A stretch of 64,000 nucleotides of DNA from Acanthosepion lycidas (GCA_963932145.1 OZ010599.1:41857095-41921094), one strand, 5' to 3'; counted from the stretch's first letter, positions 23,901 to 34,837 are shown. Translations and numbers: made by a program. The notes: generated from the letters alone by a model not told the origin.

Positions 23901-24672
23901 AAGATAAAATTAAATACAATAAACCAAAATATAAGAATTTTTGGAAGTTGAAAAACAAAAAGAATGAAGATGGAAAATAAAAAGAGACATGTTAAGAAAG
24001 AAGAAAACAGCTGGAAAGATAAAATTAAATACAATAAACCAAAATATAAGAATTTTTGGAAGTTGAAAAACAAAAAGAATGAAGATGGAAAATAAAAAGA
24101 GACATGTTAAGAAAGAAGAAAACAGCTGGAAAGATAAAATTAAATACAATAAACCAAAATATAAGAATTTTTGGAAGTTGAAAAACAAAAAGAATGAAAA
24201 TGGAAAATAAAAAGAGACATGTTAAGAAAGAAGAAAACAGCTTGAAAGATAAAATTAAATACAATAAACCAAAATATAAGAATTTTTGGAAGTTGAAAAA
24301 CAAAAAGAATGAAGATGGAAAATAAAAAGAGACATGTTAAGAAAGAAGAAAACAGCTGGAAAGATAAAATTAAATACAATAAACGAAAATATAAGAATTT
24401 TTGGAAGTTGAAAAACAAAAAGAATGAAGATGGAAAATAAAAAGAGACATGTTAAGAAAGAACAAAACAGCTTGAAAGATAAAATTAAATACAATAAACC
24501 AAAATATAAGAATTTTTGGAAGTTGAAAAACAAAAAGAATGAAGATGGAAAATAAAAAGAGACATGTTAAGAAAGAAGAAAACAGCTTGAAAGATAAAAT
24601 TAAATACAATAAACAAAAATATAAGAATTTTTGGAAGTTGAAAAACAAAAAGAATGAAGATGGAAAATAAAA

Positions 24673-25130
24673 TACTGTATCTTTTTTTTTTTTTAGCTAT
24701 TTAGTCTTTTAATTCAGATTTTGACAGATCTAAAAATGTTATCTATATTTTCATTAACAAAACCTCAATGAATCATGTTATTTTTCATGATAGTGAAAAT
24801 ATTTGTTTTTATTAAGAAGCCTAGGGCAAAAGAATCAACTCACAAAGAAAAATTTAAGCTGTTAAGAACTCAACCAACCAGAATATACTTTGCAAAAATA
24901 TTATCTTTAAATAAAAAATGCAGTTGTATTGAAAGCAGCTCAATTTTCAATTTTATGCATAACAAATGAGTATGCCTGAAAATCAAAATCAAATAACAGA
25001 ATAAGGGAATAAATGAAGGAATAAGAGAGTAAATGAAAGAATAACAGAATAAGTTCACGAATAACAGAATGTGAATAACATAAGATTTTTTGTTTTTTTT
25101 TACAGTGAGGTTCACCCTTTACATGAAAAC

Positions 25131-25132
<2 letters not shown>
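24673..25132. other. Unassigned sequence flanking the satellite
   Basis: A 13-base T-run follows the last monomer. Between 24,990 and 25,080 there is a loose AATAACAGAATAAG repeat. No gene is seen. Confidence 0.45.

Positions 25133-25198
<66 letters not shown>
25133..25198. repeat. (TA)n microsatellite
   Basis: About 33 uninterrupted TA units. Confidence 0.95.
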
Positions 25199-25199
<1 letters not shown>

Positions 25200-25420
25200 C
25201 CCTATTCTGTCAGTAATGCCTCACAACTGACAATCCCTTTCTGCATGATTTCCAATGTACTTCTAAAGTAAAATCACTGGCAATACATTTACATTTATAT
25301 ATATATATATTCACCCTGTTCCATCAGTAATGCTTGCATTAATTCTTAACCAAAACACTTTCTTTATGATTTTCAATGTATTTGTATTGTTAGTAATATT
25401 TACATTAATTTTTTACCACT
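25199..25420 (+). repeat. Two diverged direct copies, ~115 bp apart
   Basis: CCCTATTCTGTCAGTAATGC at about 25,200 and CCCTGTTCCATCAGTAATGC at about 25,314 start similar blocks. Each continues through TTT(C/A)TGCATGATT-like and CAATGTA motifs. It is unrelated in sequence to the 115-bp satellite despite the similar spacing. Confidence 0.55.
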
Positions 25421-25627
25421 TCTTGATTATCAATGTATGACATACATAGTGTGTGCCTAAAAATTCCTTAGACAAATTGTAGGTTAAAATTTGCAAAATT
25501 TGTCAGTTAAATTGTTTCATTCCACATTTAAGTGCTAATGTTTGTGATGATTGAATTTCCTTCATAGTTCCGAAAATCATGATCATCATCTGACTCATAA
25601 TCTTTGTCTTTGAGAGCAAAACTCTTA

Positions 25628-25975
25628 ATACAAGTAATGATGCAATATGCATAGTGGAATTGGTAGTGCAGTACTCTAGCTGCAATTAGGTGTGCAATAT
25701 ACTTAGTGCCAACTAATAGCACAGTACTTTTGATGCAATTAATGGTGCAGTAATCTTTATGCAATTTTGGTGCAGTACTCTTGCTGCATTTAGTGCTGCA
25801 GTATCTTGTGTTAATGAAGATGCTGTACTCTTGGTGAAATTAGTGGTGCAGTACACTTGGCATAATTGGAAGTGCAGTACTTTATGCAAGTAATGCTGCA
25901 GTACACTTGATGGAAGTCATGTTGCAGTACTCTTAGTGAAATTAGTTTTATAGTACTCTTGGTGCAAGTTGTGGG
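25628..25975 (+). repeat. Degenerate ~30-bp tandem repeat (GTGCAGTACTCTTG)
   Basis: About eleven imperfect units follow the pattern GTGCAGTACTCTTGGTGCAATTA. The minus strand stays open for 70-80 codons in two frames because the unit lacks stops. Cys-rich translated products are an artefact of the repeat. Confidence 0.75.
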
Positions 25976-26329
25976 GGTGAATCTTTCTTTGGAGAGTGGA
26001 ATATATCCCTTTGATTCTTCTGAATCTGACACTTTGCTTAACTTTTCTAACCAATGATAGACAAGATTTAAATGATCAATTTTTCAAATGTATATTTGTT
26101 ATATCTCTATATGTGTATCGTACTCAGGAAATTCTGGCATCTGCTTACTTCTTATATATGCTTTAAGTATTTTCAATGTCTATATATTTATAATTGCTAG
26201 AATGAATAAAACTTTTGATACACTTGCTTCCTCTTATATTTTTTGAGTGTCATTTCTCTTCAGGTCATAGGCAATTATGGCTCTCCACAGACTCCTTTTT
26301 CTTATTATCTGTGAACTGACTTCTTTGGT

Positions 26330-26570
26330 TAGTTCCCTTTTGCTTTCTCCATGGTTTAGAATTCAGAATGGTCCTCCTCCTAGACTGGTTGCCCCCTCCA
26401 GGCTAGAAAGTCCAGTATACCCTTCTATTTAACCCATAGATGGATTCATGTCTTTCCTAAGAACATTAGTGCAAAAGTGAATGCAGCATACTAGCCTGGA
26501 ATTTGAACTTGTCTCACCAATCTCACTTTCTATTACTCTACCAGCACACCCATCTCTTATATTACAGGTT
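26330..26570 (-). mobile_element. tRNA-derived SINE copy
   Basis: On the minus strand the order is an AGAGTAATAGAAAGTGAGAT-like head, CAAGTTCAAATTCCAGG (box B), CACTTTTGCAC, GAATCCATC, ATGGGTTAAAT and GGACCATTCTGAATTC. It matches the SINE at 50,869-51,200, with moderate divergence. Confidence 0.65.
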
Positions 26571-27079
26571 ACATAAAAATTTAGTATTAAAGTAATTTGC
26601 TATGCATTTCTATAGTAAAATGATTTCCAATAAATCCATACTTTTATTCATACTTTATGATTCAAGTATTTGCTGTGTCACTGTTTAAATATAATCCTTA
26701 GAGTGAATGAAATTTGGATATATTTATTTCTTAAATCTTTCCCATATCAACATTGTTTGGCTTTATAAAGATTATGAGCAGGTTTTCCAAATCTGTTCTT
26801 CATGAGTAGCAAGGCCCATATGAGACAGGTTGATTTTTTTCCACAATGGCTGCATATGTAAGGGTCTCATGTCTCCTACCACCCAAAATCTATGATACTG
26901 GGGTCCCCATCCTACTACATCTCAATTTTCATAAGGTAGTATTAATATAAAATACAAATTTTATTGTAATCTAATTATGTACAATAATGGATCATATGCA
27001 ATATAAGTGAACAATTCAACTAGAAAAATTGAAAATAAATACAATGTATCTAAATACTAATTAGAGACATGCCATAATA

Positions 27080-27388
27080 GGTAGTGGTGCCTCTTACTCT
27101 GTAACCCTCTACATTGAGAGGCTCTTGAGCTTTGTACAGGGACAATATCATTGTAAAAAATATCATGTTATATATTTTACTCTTTTCTTTCTCTTTCCAT
27201 TTCCTCCCATTTCAATACCCATTAATATTCACATTTTGCCACTTTAATTGTTTTTCTCACAAGGTTCGCGAAAGGTTCCCAGCCTGACCAACTTCCTGAA
27301 ACCAATATTTCAATGATAAGATGTCAATTGGGAAGTGAGTTGAATGGAGAACTTTTCAGCACCTCCCTGTATTAATGACTCTTTTTCA
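27080..27388 (-). mobile_element. Repeat R1 inserted in hAT-like copy B
   Basis: The reverse complement matches 9385-9700 along most of its length, including GAACTTTTCAGCACCTCC and GAGGCTCTTGAGC landmarks on the plus strand. The paralogous position in copy A lacks it, so it arrived after the two hAT-like copies diverged, together with loss of about 70 bp. Confidence 0.65.
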
Positions 27389-27583
27389 TCAAAAAATTGA
27401 ATAATTTAACACATTCAACATTATAGATAAAAAAGTAATGATTTTTCTATAGTGTTTTTTCAGACTTAGCAAAACAAATTCAAGGATTTGAATGAAAAAA
27501 AGACAACAAAATGATGTGAAAATCCACAACAAGTTTTCATCCTTTAATAATAGTCAGTTGTGTTTAGTTTAATTTGTAATGTA

Positions 27584-27663
27584 TTAGGTTGGTGCAAAAA
27601 TAATTTTGTTTTCTCACATAGTAACATATGTTAGAAAACGAAATTATTTTTGCACCAACCTAA
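27584..27663. mobile_element. Mariner MITE, 80 bp, TA target duplication
   Basis: The element begins TTAGGTTGGTGCAAAAATAA and ends with its exact reverse complement. It is flanked by TA at 27,582-27,583 and 27,664-27,665. Size and termini resemble the mammalian MADE1 palindromes derived from mariner. Comparison with copy A at about 5660 shows the uninterrupted target. Confidence 0.95.
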
Positions 27664-27800
27664 TATTAAATGTAGGTAGAAAAAAGCAAGTGTTGATAAG
27701 ATAGCAATGGTCACAAAGTACTACTGAGGGCCTTTAATTAGGTTTGTTGCCTCCTATGGCAGGGAATTTGATGGTAGTACATGCTGGAGCTAACTGAATG

Positions 27801-28335
27801 TGAAAGTCTGTCATCATATTACTACATTAGCTTTTTTTTTGCTCTTGTTCTGCTCTGCAGTTTTCTTCAGAAAGAGAGGTTGCTTGAAAAGTATTATGCT
27901 GCCCTAGTTCCCTGTTGAAAGCCACTGTTTTCCACTAGCATTTATTGATTCTACCAGAGATGAGGGTCGTTTGTAAGAAGTCTGTAAACATTCATATGCT
28001 GTTCTGTTAGCCAGAGACCAGTTTGCCAAAAAGAAAGGTCTCTGAAAGACAATAGTCTTTCATCCTTGTAACATGACCTATCAAACACAGATAATTTTTT
28101 GCAGCATAGCTTTAATGCTTGTGGTACTGACTAACTTGAAGGCTTCAGTGTTTTTGATGAAGACAGTTCAGAGAACATTGAGAATGATGTGGAAGCAATT
28201 TTGGAAGTATCAAGAGGTGAAGATGGGGCTAGTATTTTTTCAATGACATGTCCCATCAGGATGAAGGTGATTATAACTCCCCAGATTCCATTTCTTTATT
28301 TGTGCATTGACATGATTTCTTGGGACACTGGAGTG
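27801..28335. other. Unassigned sequence
   Basis: No recognisable element or gene. The open frame at 28,189-28,392 overlaps the start of the next SINE and has no family resemblance. Confidence 0.4.
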
Positions 28336-28349
28336 ATTTCCTATTGCCT

Positions 28350-28550
28350 TCTCTATGGTTTGGAATTCAGAGTTTTCCTTCTCTTAGACTAGAGAGCCTA
28401 ATCTATCCTACTATTTAACCCATAGCGGGAGGGACAAGAGATGGATTCATTCCCTTCCCAAGAGCATTGGTATGAAAGTGAATGCAACAAAGTAACCCAG
28501 AAATAAAAGTTGGCTCACCAATTTCACTTTCCAGACTGATACCCTTTATA
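28350..28550 (-). mobile_element. tRNA-derived SINE copy
   Basis: On the minus strand it shows GAAAGTGAAATTGG, a GTTGCATTCACTTTC stretch, GGGAAGGGAATGAATCC, ATCTCTTGTCC, ATGGGTTAAAT and a GAATTC end. It is parallel to the copy at 26,330-26,570. Box B is altered. Confidence 0.6.
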
Positions 28551-28560
28551 CTACCCACAT

Positions 28561-29985
28561 ATTTCAATGCTGATATATGATTCCATACAGAAGGGTATGC
28601 TATACAATGGTTTTGTAGACATTTGTTTTTATGTCTTTCCTAAGGATCCTGTTTCTCTAGACATGTTTGTATAGTCTGCCGAAAGCTTTTCTGTCATATC
28701 TCTCTTTATATTGTAGAATATGATGTAATCTAGAGAAGTAAAATTCTGGACAGTTTCCAGCTTCAATAGAGGTAGAAGGCAAATGATAGTCTTGTTTAAG
28801 TGCAGGTTGATAGAGAATTTGGCCACCTTTCAAGTTGAAGTATTTCATGGCCTTTGCAAAGCAGGGTGTTATCTCTGGAAGTGTTTCCTCCAAGTGAATG
28901 AATAGGACCCCATTATCAATAAAGAACCCATGATATCACCAGTTGCCTAAACATCTAGTCCAATAAAATGGAATCCTTACTGTTTTCCTTCCATACATTT
29001 AAAAAGCATTCTAAAAATATTGTTAAGTAATTTTCAGAAGTTTCAGTACATGAAAGTTAATATCCCCACTAAAAAGAAAATCATTTGGTTAAGCTTCATA
29101 AATGAAAGCAAAATATTAACCTAGCTTTACACAATGAATGGCAAATTCACTGCTGTTTGATACTTGCCTTAAAGAACTATTTACTTAAATAAAAGATTAC
29201 TTCATTTAATAAGATTTATGTATGTAAAAACATTCACAAATCAACATGCAAAAGCCAATAAACATAATGCCTACTAGATATACACATACACAGACTTACA
29301 AATATACATTATCATTTTAATCCCACATAAACAAACTAGAATTATTATACACTTACATACATAAAGCAATATTTATGTTTTTTTTAGGTAGTCTTGGAAT
29401 CAGTTAATTTCTTGGAACTTCAAATGAACACATCATCTCACCTTGAATTCAGAATGCCACAAATTATACTAATGTTAGTTTAAAAAGTTAAATGTACATG
29501 AAACAACCAATGAAAATCAAACAACACAAAAGTAAAAAATAACAAAATTTCTTTCTTCTTTTTCTTCATACGTCATTCACTGATGAAATTAAATAAAAGT
29601 GAAACATGTTAGATTAATAAACCTCTCCTATTTGTTCTTGATCTTATTATTTTGTCAGATTTCAATCCATATTTGATCCAAACCCATCAGATTTAAGACT
29701 ATGTCCTTTCTTAAAGTATAAATGGGAATGCTAACTTCTTTTCTAAAGTAAAGAAAATTGCATGCTAAATCCATTCTTAATGTTAAAATTTGAATGACAA
29801 CACATTTCTTGAATTAATTTGAATGCTAACTCATTTCTTAATGTAAATATTTAAAGGCTACATTTTTCTTTAAAATAAAAATTCTAATGCAAGCTGGTCA
29901 GCACCTAGGTCACAATATGACTTTGTCTTAGCCTCCTTCTGGTCAGTTTCTATTGCCATAGATGATGGACAGTGATAATTATTTT
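28561..29985. other. Unassigned AT-rich sequence
   Basis: No gene, array or recognised mobile element. Two overlapping minus-strand open frames near 28,630-28,890 have no family resemblance. Around 29,690-29,880 there is a loose repetition of TTTCTTAA.GTAAA and AATGCTAAC phrases. Confidence 0.4.
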
Positions 29986-29989
29986 CGCC

Positions 29990-30118
29990 TTTTTCACCTG
30001 AAAACATAATCTTTTCTTTCCTTAATAATGTTTTCTGTTTCCCATATTCTCACATGCTCAGTAAACTCTTGCATCTTAGTGGATTTATTGCCTTGCTTGG
30101 GGTGAAATGATTAAAAAT
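29990..30118 (+). mobile_element. Non-LTR retrotransposon 3' tail
   Basis: TTCTCACATGCTCAGTAA, CATCTTAGTGG and CCTTGCTTGGGGTGAAATGA, followed by an A-rich tail, match the 3' ends at 46,140-46,215 and 59,930-59,985. Only the last ~130 bp of the element are present. Confidence 0.65.
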
Positions 30119-30208
30119 ATATATAAATGGGCATTATTGAAACAATCAAGTTAGACTAAAACTAATTTATATTTTATGGGAGACTTCATAACCATTTTAA
30201 TTATTTGG

Positions 30209-30325
30209 ATTAATTTTACAAGTTTCTATTTTTGCTACCAGACCAGTATTTCAAAAACTAATCTTGATTTTACAAGTATCTACTTTTGCTACTAGTCCAG
30301 TATTTCAAACACTGACCTTGATTTT
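30209..30325 (+). repeat. Direct repeat, two ~57-bp units
   Basis: TTTTACAAGTTTCTATTTTT and TTTTACAAGTATCTACTTTT start two nearly identical units that end in CTTGATTTT. Confidence 0.75.
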
Positions 30326-30608
30326 TAGCCAGAGATTCCATTTTGGCTTAGAAGATAACAATGAACAAGAAAGAAAAAATTAGAATCCTCTTAGACATGC
30401 AAAAGGAATCCAGTTTTCTCTTCCTTTTTCGTTTCTGGTTCATTCCAAAATGCAGTCCAACTCTGCAAAAGATTTGGAAGCTGATATCAAAAATTCTTCT
30501 ACCCTCAAATCAGACATCATTAGGCTCAAAAGAGGTGGGAGGGGATATTCGGAGAAACAAAGAACCCAGAGATGAAAACTTTGGAGACAAGAAGAATGCT
30601 TTGATGAT

Positions 30609-30631
30609 CCAACAACAACAACAGCAACAAC

Positions 30632-30694
<63 letters not shown>

Positions 30695-30704
30695 AATAAT
30701 AATA
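30609..30704. repeat. (CAA)n(TCA)n(TAA)n microsatellite
   Basis: A CAA/CAG-rich tract is followed by about 20 TCA units and then TAA units. Open frames of polyserine, polymethionine and polyaspartate run through it in different frames and are artefacts. Confidence 0.9.
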
Positions 30705-31031
30705 ATGTGCTGTTGTTGCTAAAGGATAATGCTCATAGCAAGAACAGTATGAATACAATTTATATTAAATGATATTAAATGATATTAGTAATGGTAACAA
30801 TATTATTTTTAGTAATTCACAAAATATTAATAAATTTACTAAAAATCTAATATTGATTTAGTTTTAGATGACCGTTTTGTGAAACAATTGTGCAAAAAGA
30901 TTTCTCAAATCTTAAATAGTGATAAAATTTTTACACACACACAAGGATGTATATATATATAAACACATGTGTATAAATATGTGTGTGTGCGTGTGTGTGT
31001 GCACACAAATGCACAAGTACTTATATGCATT
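30705..31031. other. Unassigned; contains a GT-rich tract
   Basis: Apart from GTGTGTGTGCGTGTGTGTGT-type repeats near 30,978-31,003, nothing is recognised. Confidence 0.5.
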
Positions 31032-31490
31032 AGTGTGGGGTAATGGTTAGCAATGCTAGCCTGGCTGGCTACTGAATAGTGAGTTTGATCCTCACTAGGT
31101 GTCCCATATAAAATTCAACATTTTATAACCAAACAAATGTTGACATATATCAAAATCAACCAATCTAATCTAACTCAAGTGCCTCAACATGGGGTAATGG
31201 TTAGCAATGTTATTCTGGCTAACCATTATCACTGAATTAAGAGCTCGATCCTCACTGGGTGCCCCATACAAAATTCAACATTAAATAACCCAACAAATTT
31301 GGCATAGAGTAAAATCAACCAACATAACCTAACCCAAGTACCTCAACATGGAGTAATGGTTCATGAGGTTAGTCTGGCTAATCATTATCACTGAACTAAG
31401 AGCTTGAAACTCACTGGGTGCCTCATACAAAATTCAATATTAAATAACCCGACAAAGGTTGATGCATAAAATCAACCAACCTAACCTAAC
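31032..31490 (+). mobile_element. Three tandem tRNA-derived SINE units (~150 bp each)
   Basis: Three head-to-tail units each start with GGGGTAATGGTTAGCAATG (a box A-like tRNA head). They continue with a GAGTTTGATCCTCACT-type box B and GTGCCCCATA, then an AAATTCAACATTAAATAACC body ending in CAACCTAACC. The units start near 31,034, 31,191 and 31,348. The tRNA-like part is about 70 bp. Tandem trimers are unusual for retroposed SINEs and suggest later unequal exchange. Confidence 0.7.
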
Positions 31491-31589
31491 AAACACAAAC
31501 ATCTACAGACATTTCAAAATGACAAATAAAGTAATATTTAAAGCCTTGAAAAGTAAATAACTAACCAAAATAATCAATGAATCAATAGA

Positions 31590-31735
31590 TCCGTGTCACT
31601 TCAGCCTAGGAAAATGGCTAGCAGGCCTAAACTGGTTGACCTTTACTACTGAGTAGTGAGTGTCCCTTAAAAAATCCAACAATAAATAAACTAACAAGCG
31701 TTGACATGTTGTAACATTAACTAGCCAACCAAAAA
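31590..31735 (+). mobile_element. Diverged fourth copy of the tandem SINE
   Basis: GGCTAGCAGGCCTAAACTGG, TACTACTGAGTAGTGAGTG, AAATCCAACAATAAATAAAC and GTTGACATGTTGTAACATTAA follow the same order as the trimer, with much divergence and a missing box B. Confidence 0.5.
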
Positions 31736-31845
31736 TAAATTGATATTCTGAACAGGAAATGAACAGGGAAATGAGATACAGTGGGTTCTTTCTAGTCCCA
31801 GAAATTTGCAAGTTTCATATTCATAGATTCAATCAAATGCAGATT

Positions 31846-32460
31846 GAAACATTATTTGCATTCAGATGAATGTCCTCATCTTTGTTGTTATTATCGGAAT
31901 ATTTTGTCTGTTATTATAACAGAAAAGTTAGGCTGAATGTAAATAAGGTAAATAATGATAACACCACATCCCAGAAATTCAAATAGAAATTACAGATTAA
32001 AAATATTTGAAAAAATAAGTCCTAAAAAGCCAAATTTGCAGTATAATGAGTACTAGCTGAATCTGTTTGCATGGGCAAACATACAACACAACACTCACAA
32101 AGCCTTCCACCATCCAGCCAGTGATTTCCCCATCTTTCATTTTCCATTCTCATTCATACCAGTGTGCACCAGAAATTGGGAAAGGGCCCACTGCATGCTC
32201 ATAAGGTAATGGTCATGAAAAACCAACACCACATTGAAAAATGAGAGTGAAAACCCTGTTTCACATATGATTAGTTATTTTTATTCAGGGCTTTACTCAT
32301 TCATCTGGGTGGGTAGGTAGGTAATACTGGACAACTTCTAATATCTGTCTATATTTCTGAGATGAAGTATTATGTACATTATTTACATTATTCGAACTAT
32401 TGCCCTCTTCTTTGTCACCATATTCATTATAACATTTCAGCTGTTGTATGCTCCGGACTT
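31846..32460. mobile_element. Two fragments of a Penelope-linked repeat
   Basis: TGTCCTCATCTTTGTTGTTATTATCGG-like sequence near 31,870 and ATTATTCGAACTATTGCCCTCTTCTTTGTCACC-like sequence near 32,385 resemble the flank of the repeat at 37,740-37,960, which leads into a hammerhead-like motif there. Neither fragment here extends into the motif. The rest of the interval is unassigned. Confidence 0.4.
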
Positions 32461-32845
32461 CTTTGATTTTTTCTCCATTTTGGAAGAAAGTTTCTTACAA
32501 AAAAATGAAAAAAAAATCATCTTTGATTAGATATGGAACAAAAAATTTTTATTAAAATCCAATAATTGGTTCATTTTTGCTAGATTTTTTTAAATTGGGC
32601 ATTTTTCCTGAGAATTTTCTAATGCAAATTTCTATTATTTTTTGTTTACAAGTAAACAATTTTTCATTCTATCACTTTTCACAAATTTGAGGGTGGGCTG
32701 AATAGTTTGTAGGTTGACTATGGAGGAAGGATACTAAAGCTGTGAAATCTTGCATGCATTAATTTTAACTCTTCTTATTAATAACTGCATTGTTTCTTTT
32801 CAAAAAACTGACAACTGACTGACTGTTCAAAGACTGTTCATCCTG

Positions 32846-33478
32846 TTAGTCAAAAAAGTCATCAACAGCAGCTATGTTATCATCATCACTGTAATACTGG
32901 TTCCCAACCAAGTGTTTGTTCACATTGCGGAACAGATTCAGGCGAATAGGAAAAGTGATCAACCAATTCAAAGTCACAGTGACCATTGAAACCAAGGTCT
33001 TGTGTGTCGGAGCATTGCCTTGATGAAACAAAAACTCTTTTGTCAGTTTTACTGAGCATTTGGTCTTGATAACCTTTCATAACTGCTTCAACAAGTTGGC
33101 ATAGTACTCACCATTTGTGGTGTGGCTCTTTTCAAAATAGTCAATAAACAAAATGCCTTTTGCATCCCAGAGGCTATCAACTTCCCTGCAGATGAAACAA
33201 CCTTTCACCTTCTTTGGAGCAGGTGAGGAGAGGTGTTTCCAATGTTTGGATTGTCTCTTTGTCTTTGGCTCAAAGTGATGAACCCACCACACATTTTGGG
33301 TTAGGAAACATTCAAGGAAACCAGCTGGATATGCCTCAAACAATAACAGATTTCTCCATGATGTGATCAATCTGATGTGCTTTTGATCAGATGTCAGAAG
33401 ATGTGGAATCAACCAAAATCTTCATCCTGCCAAGTTCATTGTGCAAAATATTCTCCACTCCCTCATGGGATATTGTTG
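32846..33478 (-). pseudogene. Mariner transposase pseudogene
   Basis: The minus strand carries, in several frames, the catalytic half of a mariner transposase. Reading 5' to 3' it shows ILHNELG, PHLLTSDQKH, a WVHHFEPKTKRQS block, a GILFIDYFEK block with NGEYYANLL, then an FHQGNAPTHK block, a YSPE block and a KHLVGNQYYSDD block ending in FFD. Family members use a DD34D triad in the TGDETW, HQDNAPAH and YSPDLAP blocks. Here the first reads TQNVWW, the second has Gly for Asp and the third has Glu for Asp, so all three acidic residues are changed. The copy also has several frameshifts. The N-terminal DNA-binding domain and both terminal repeats are missing. It is not the source of the MITEs in this window, whose ends would need a different mariner (inference). 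Confidence 0.85.
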
Positions 33479-33479
33479 C

Positions 33480-34837
33480 GTCTATAAAAAATAAATAAAT
33501 AAAAATTAATTATAGTATAAAAAAAATTGTAATTAAATAATTATAACAATTATAATTATCATTAATCAACTCATTCTAAACCAATGAAAATCAATCCCAC
33601 TTTTCTCCTCAACACACACAAACATGTGACATTCATGCTATTGGACAAGCATGTGTCAATGAAAATTTAATCTCTTTTTTTCATATCAGGTCATAATAGT
33701 AACATTTATCTTTTAGCACTTTACACAAATTTGAGGTAAGAAAACCACAGACACTTTTTGTATTTTTACAACTAAATTATCTGGACACTCATTACACACA
33801 TCTATAAAAAAGAAAAACATGAGAAAGACTGTATACACTTTACTTATTCTTTATCTTATCCTTCTGTTGGATTCTGATCCATATTTGATCTATAATTGAC
33901 CCCAAACTCAGTATGTTACTCAGTATTAATTTGTCTCATGTTTCCAGCATCAACTAAACAAACAGACAATAAAAAATACTCATTTTGTTGTTTCCACATC
34001 TTACTGAGTATTTTTGTATATATAAATGTTAGGGGGTTTATAATTATTTACTCAGAGTTATAACTCCCCTACAATATGTTAATAACATTGGCTAATTTGA
34101 TTTATAGTCAGTCACCTGTGAATTTGATTAATGTTTTCCTCATTGGTGCCAGTTGCAGAATATCCAGACCTTGCATGACTCTCCATTCCCTTCCTAGATT
34201 CATCTGCCCACTTTTGCAATGTTGGTAAAGCTGGAGAATCATCTGATGTAGCAACCATAATAGTATGAATATATTTGGGAATTAAACCTCTTTTTTTGCA
34301 GGTACTTGGTAGCACCATAATGCTAAATTTTGTCCATTTTCAAAAGAAGTCTATACTAGTCATTTCTAAGTCAGTTTACATGGAAAGAAACGTTTTAGCA
34401 CTCTATATCATTTATAAATATTACTCCCCCTTTTACTGTATATGGAATCCTCTCAAAATATAGTGTTTTATATATTAGTTCTATATATTTGAAATTGCAG
34501 TTGCCTGGCTCTCAATTTCTGTCAAGATTGTTTTAGGTGTTGCCATAGAAGGATATGACTACATAACTAAGAAATTCAAATTCAGTGGGCATTGGCAGGA
34601 CTAACATTTTGCTTGGTGAAAATAGACACCTACAAAGTGCTAAAGATTTTAACAAGAAGAGTTGAAATAAAACATACAAAATTTCACAGCTTGAGAATCC
34701 CCCTTTCATAGTCTGCCTATGAACTTTTCAGTCTCACATCTCCAGTTTTTGATATAAGTTTGTATAATCATTACATCAAAATCGTCTTCAATCTTTCTTT
34801 TTACTAATAGCATACTGGTAAAGTATTGGCAATAGAA
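33480..34837. other. Unassigned AT-rich sequence
   Basis: No gene or element is recognised. The phrase CACTTTACACAAATTTGAGG near 33,717 resembles CACTTTTCACAAATTTGAGG near 32,673, which suggests that two copies of an unknown repeat flank the mariner remnant. Confidence 0.4.

Larger units (their letters stand above)
10617..24671 (+). repeat. 115-bp satellite array, about 122 tandem copies
   Basis: A monomer of exactly 115 bp repeats without interruption for about 14.05 kb. A typical unit starts GATGGAAAATAAAAAGAGAC and ends AACAAAAAGAATGAA. By my count the consensus is 67 A, 19 G, 22 T and 7 C, so the plus strand is about 75% purine and 23% G+C. Neighbouring copies differ at a handful of recurrent sites. 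These are GAGAC/GAAAC, CAGCTTG/CAGCTGG, AAACCAAAA/AAACGAAAA/TCAACC, ATATAAG/ATGTAAG, AACAAAAAG/AACACAAAG and AATGAAG/AATGGAG. Small indels occur near 11,000 (+2), 11,196 (-2), 17,765 (-1) and 23,493 (-1). The first copies (10,617-10,960) are the most diverged; the right edge stops abruptly before a T-run at 24,681. Repeated minus-strand open frames of 92 codons are a composition effect (115 is not divisible by 3), not genes. Confidence 0.97.
26845..27800 (+). mobile_element. hAT-like element, copy B, with two later insertions
   Basis: 26,890-27,078 and 27,388-27,583 align with copy A (5225-5400 and 5475-5640). Landmarks are CTACATCTCAATTTTCATAA, GGATCATAT, GAACAATTCAACTAG and TTTCATCCTTTAATAATA. 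Copy B additionally contains about 310 bp of repeat R1 (minus orientation) in place of some 70 bp of copy A. It also contains an 80-bp mariner MITE at 27,584-27,663 that copy A lacks. The target duplication is not identifiable here. Confidence 0.7.

Noticed and set aside
10802..24648. Dozens of minus-strand open frames of 92 codons (some 79, 117, 130 or 207), starting every 115 bp
   Set aside because: They are one F/L-rich translation of the A-rich satellite read in rotating frames (115 is not a multiple of 3), and longer ones arise only at indels. There is no promoter, codon bias or family resemblance.
10617..24671. Possible CRISPR-like array
   Set aside because: The repeats are contiguous, with no unique spacers, and the genomic context is animal.
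25528..26032. Cys/Tyr-rich minus-strand frames
   Set aside because: They are produced by the ~30-bp GTGCAGTACTCTTG repeat lacking stops on the minus strand.
30361..30758. Polyserine, polymethionine and polyaspartate frames
   Set aside because: All are readings of the TCA microsatellite in different frames.
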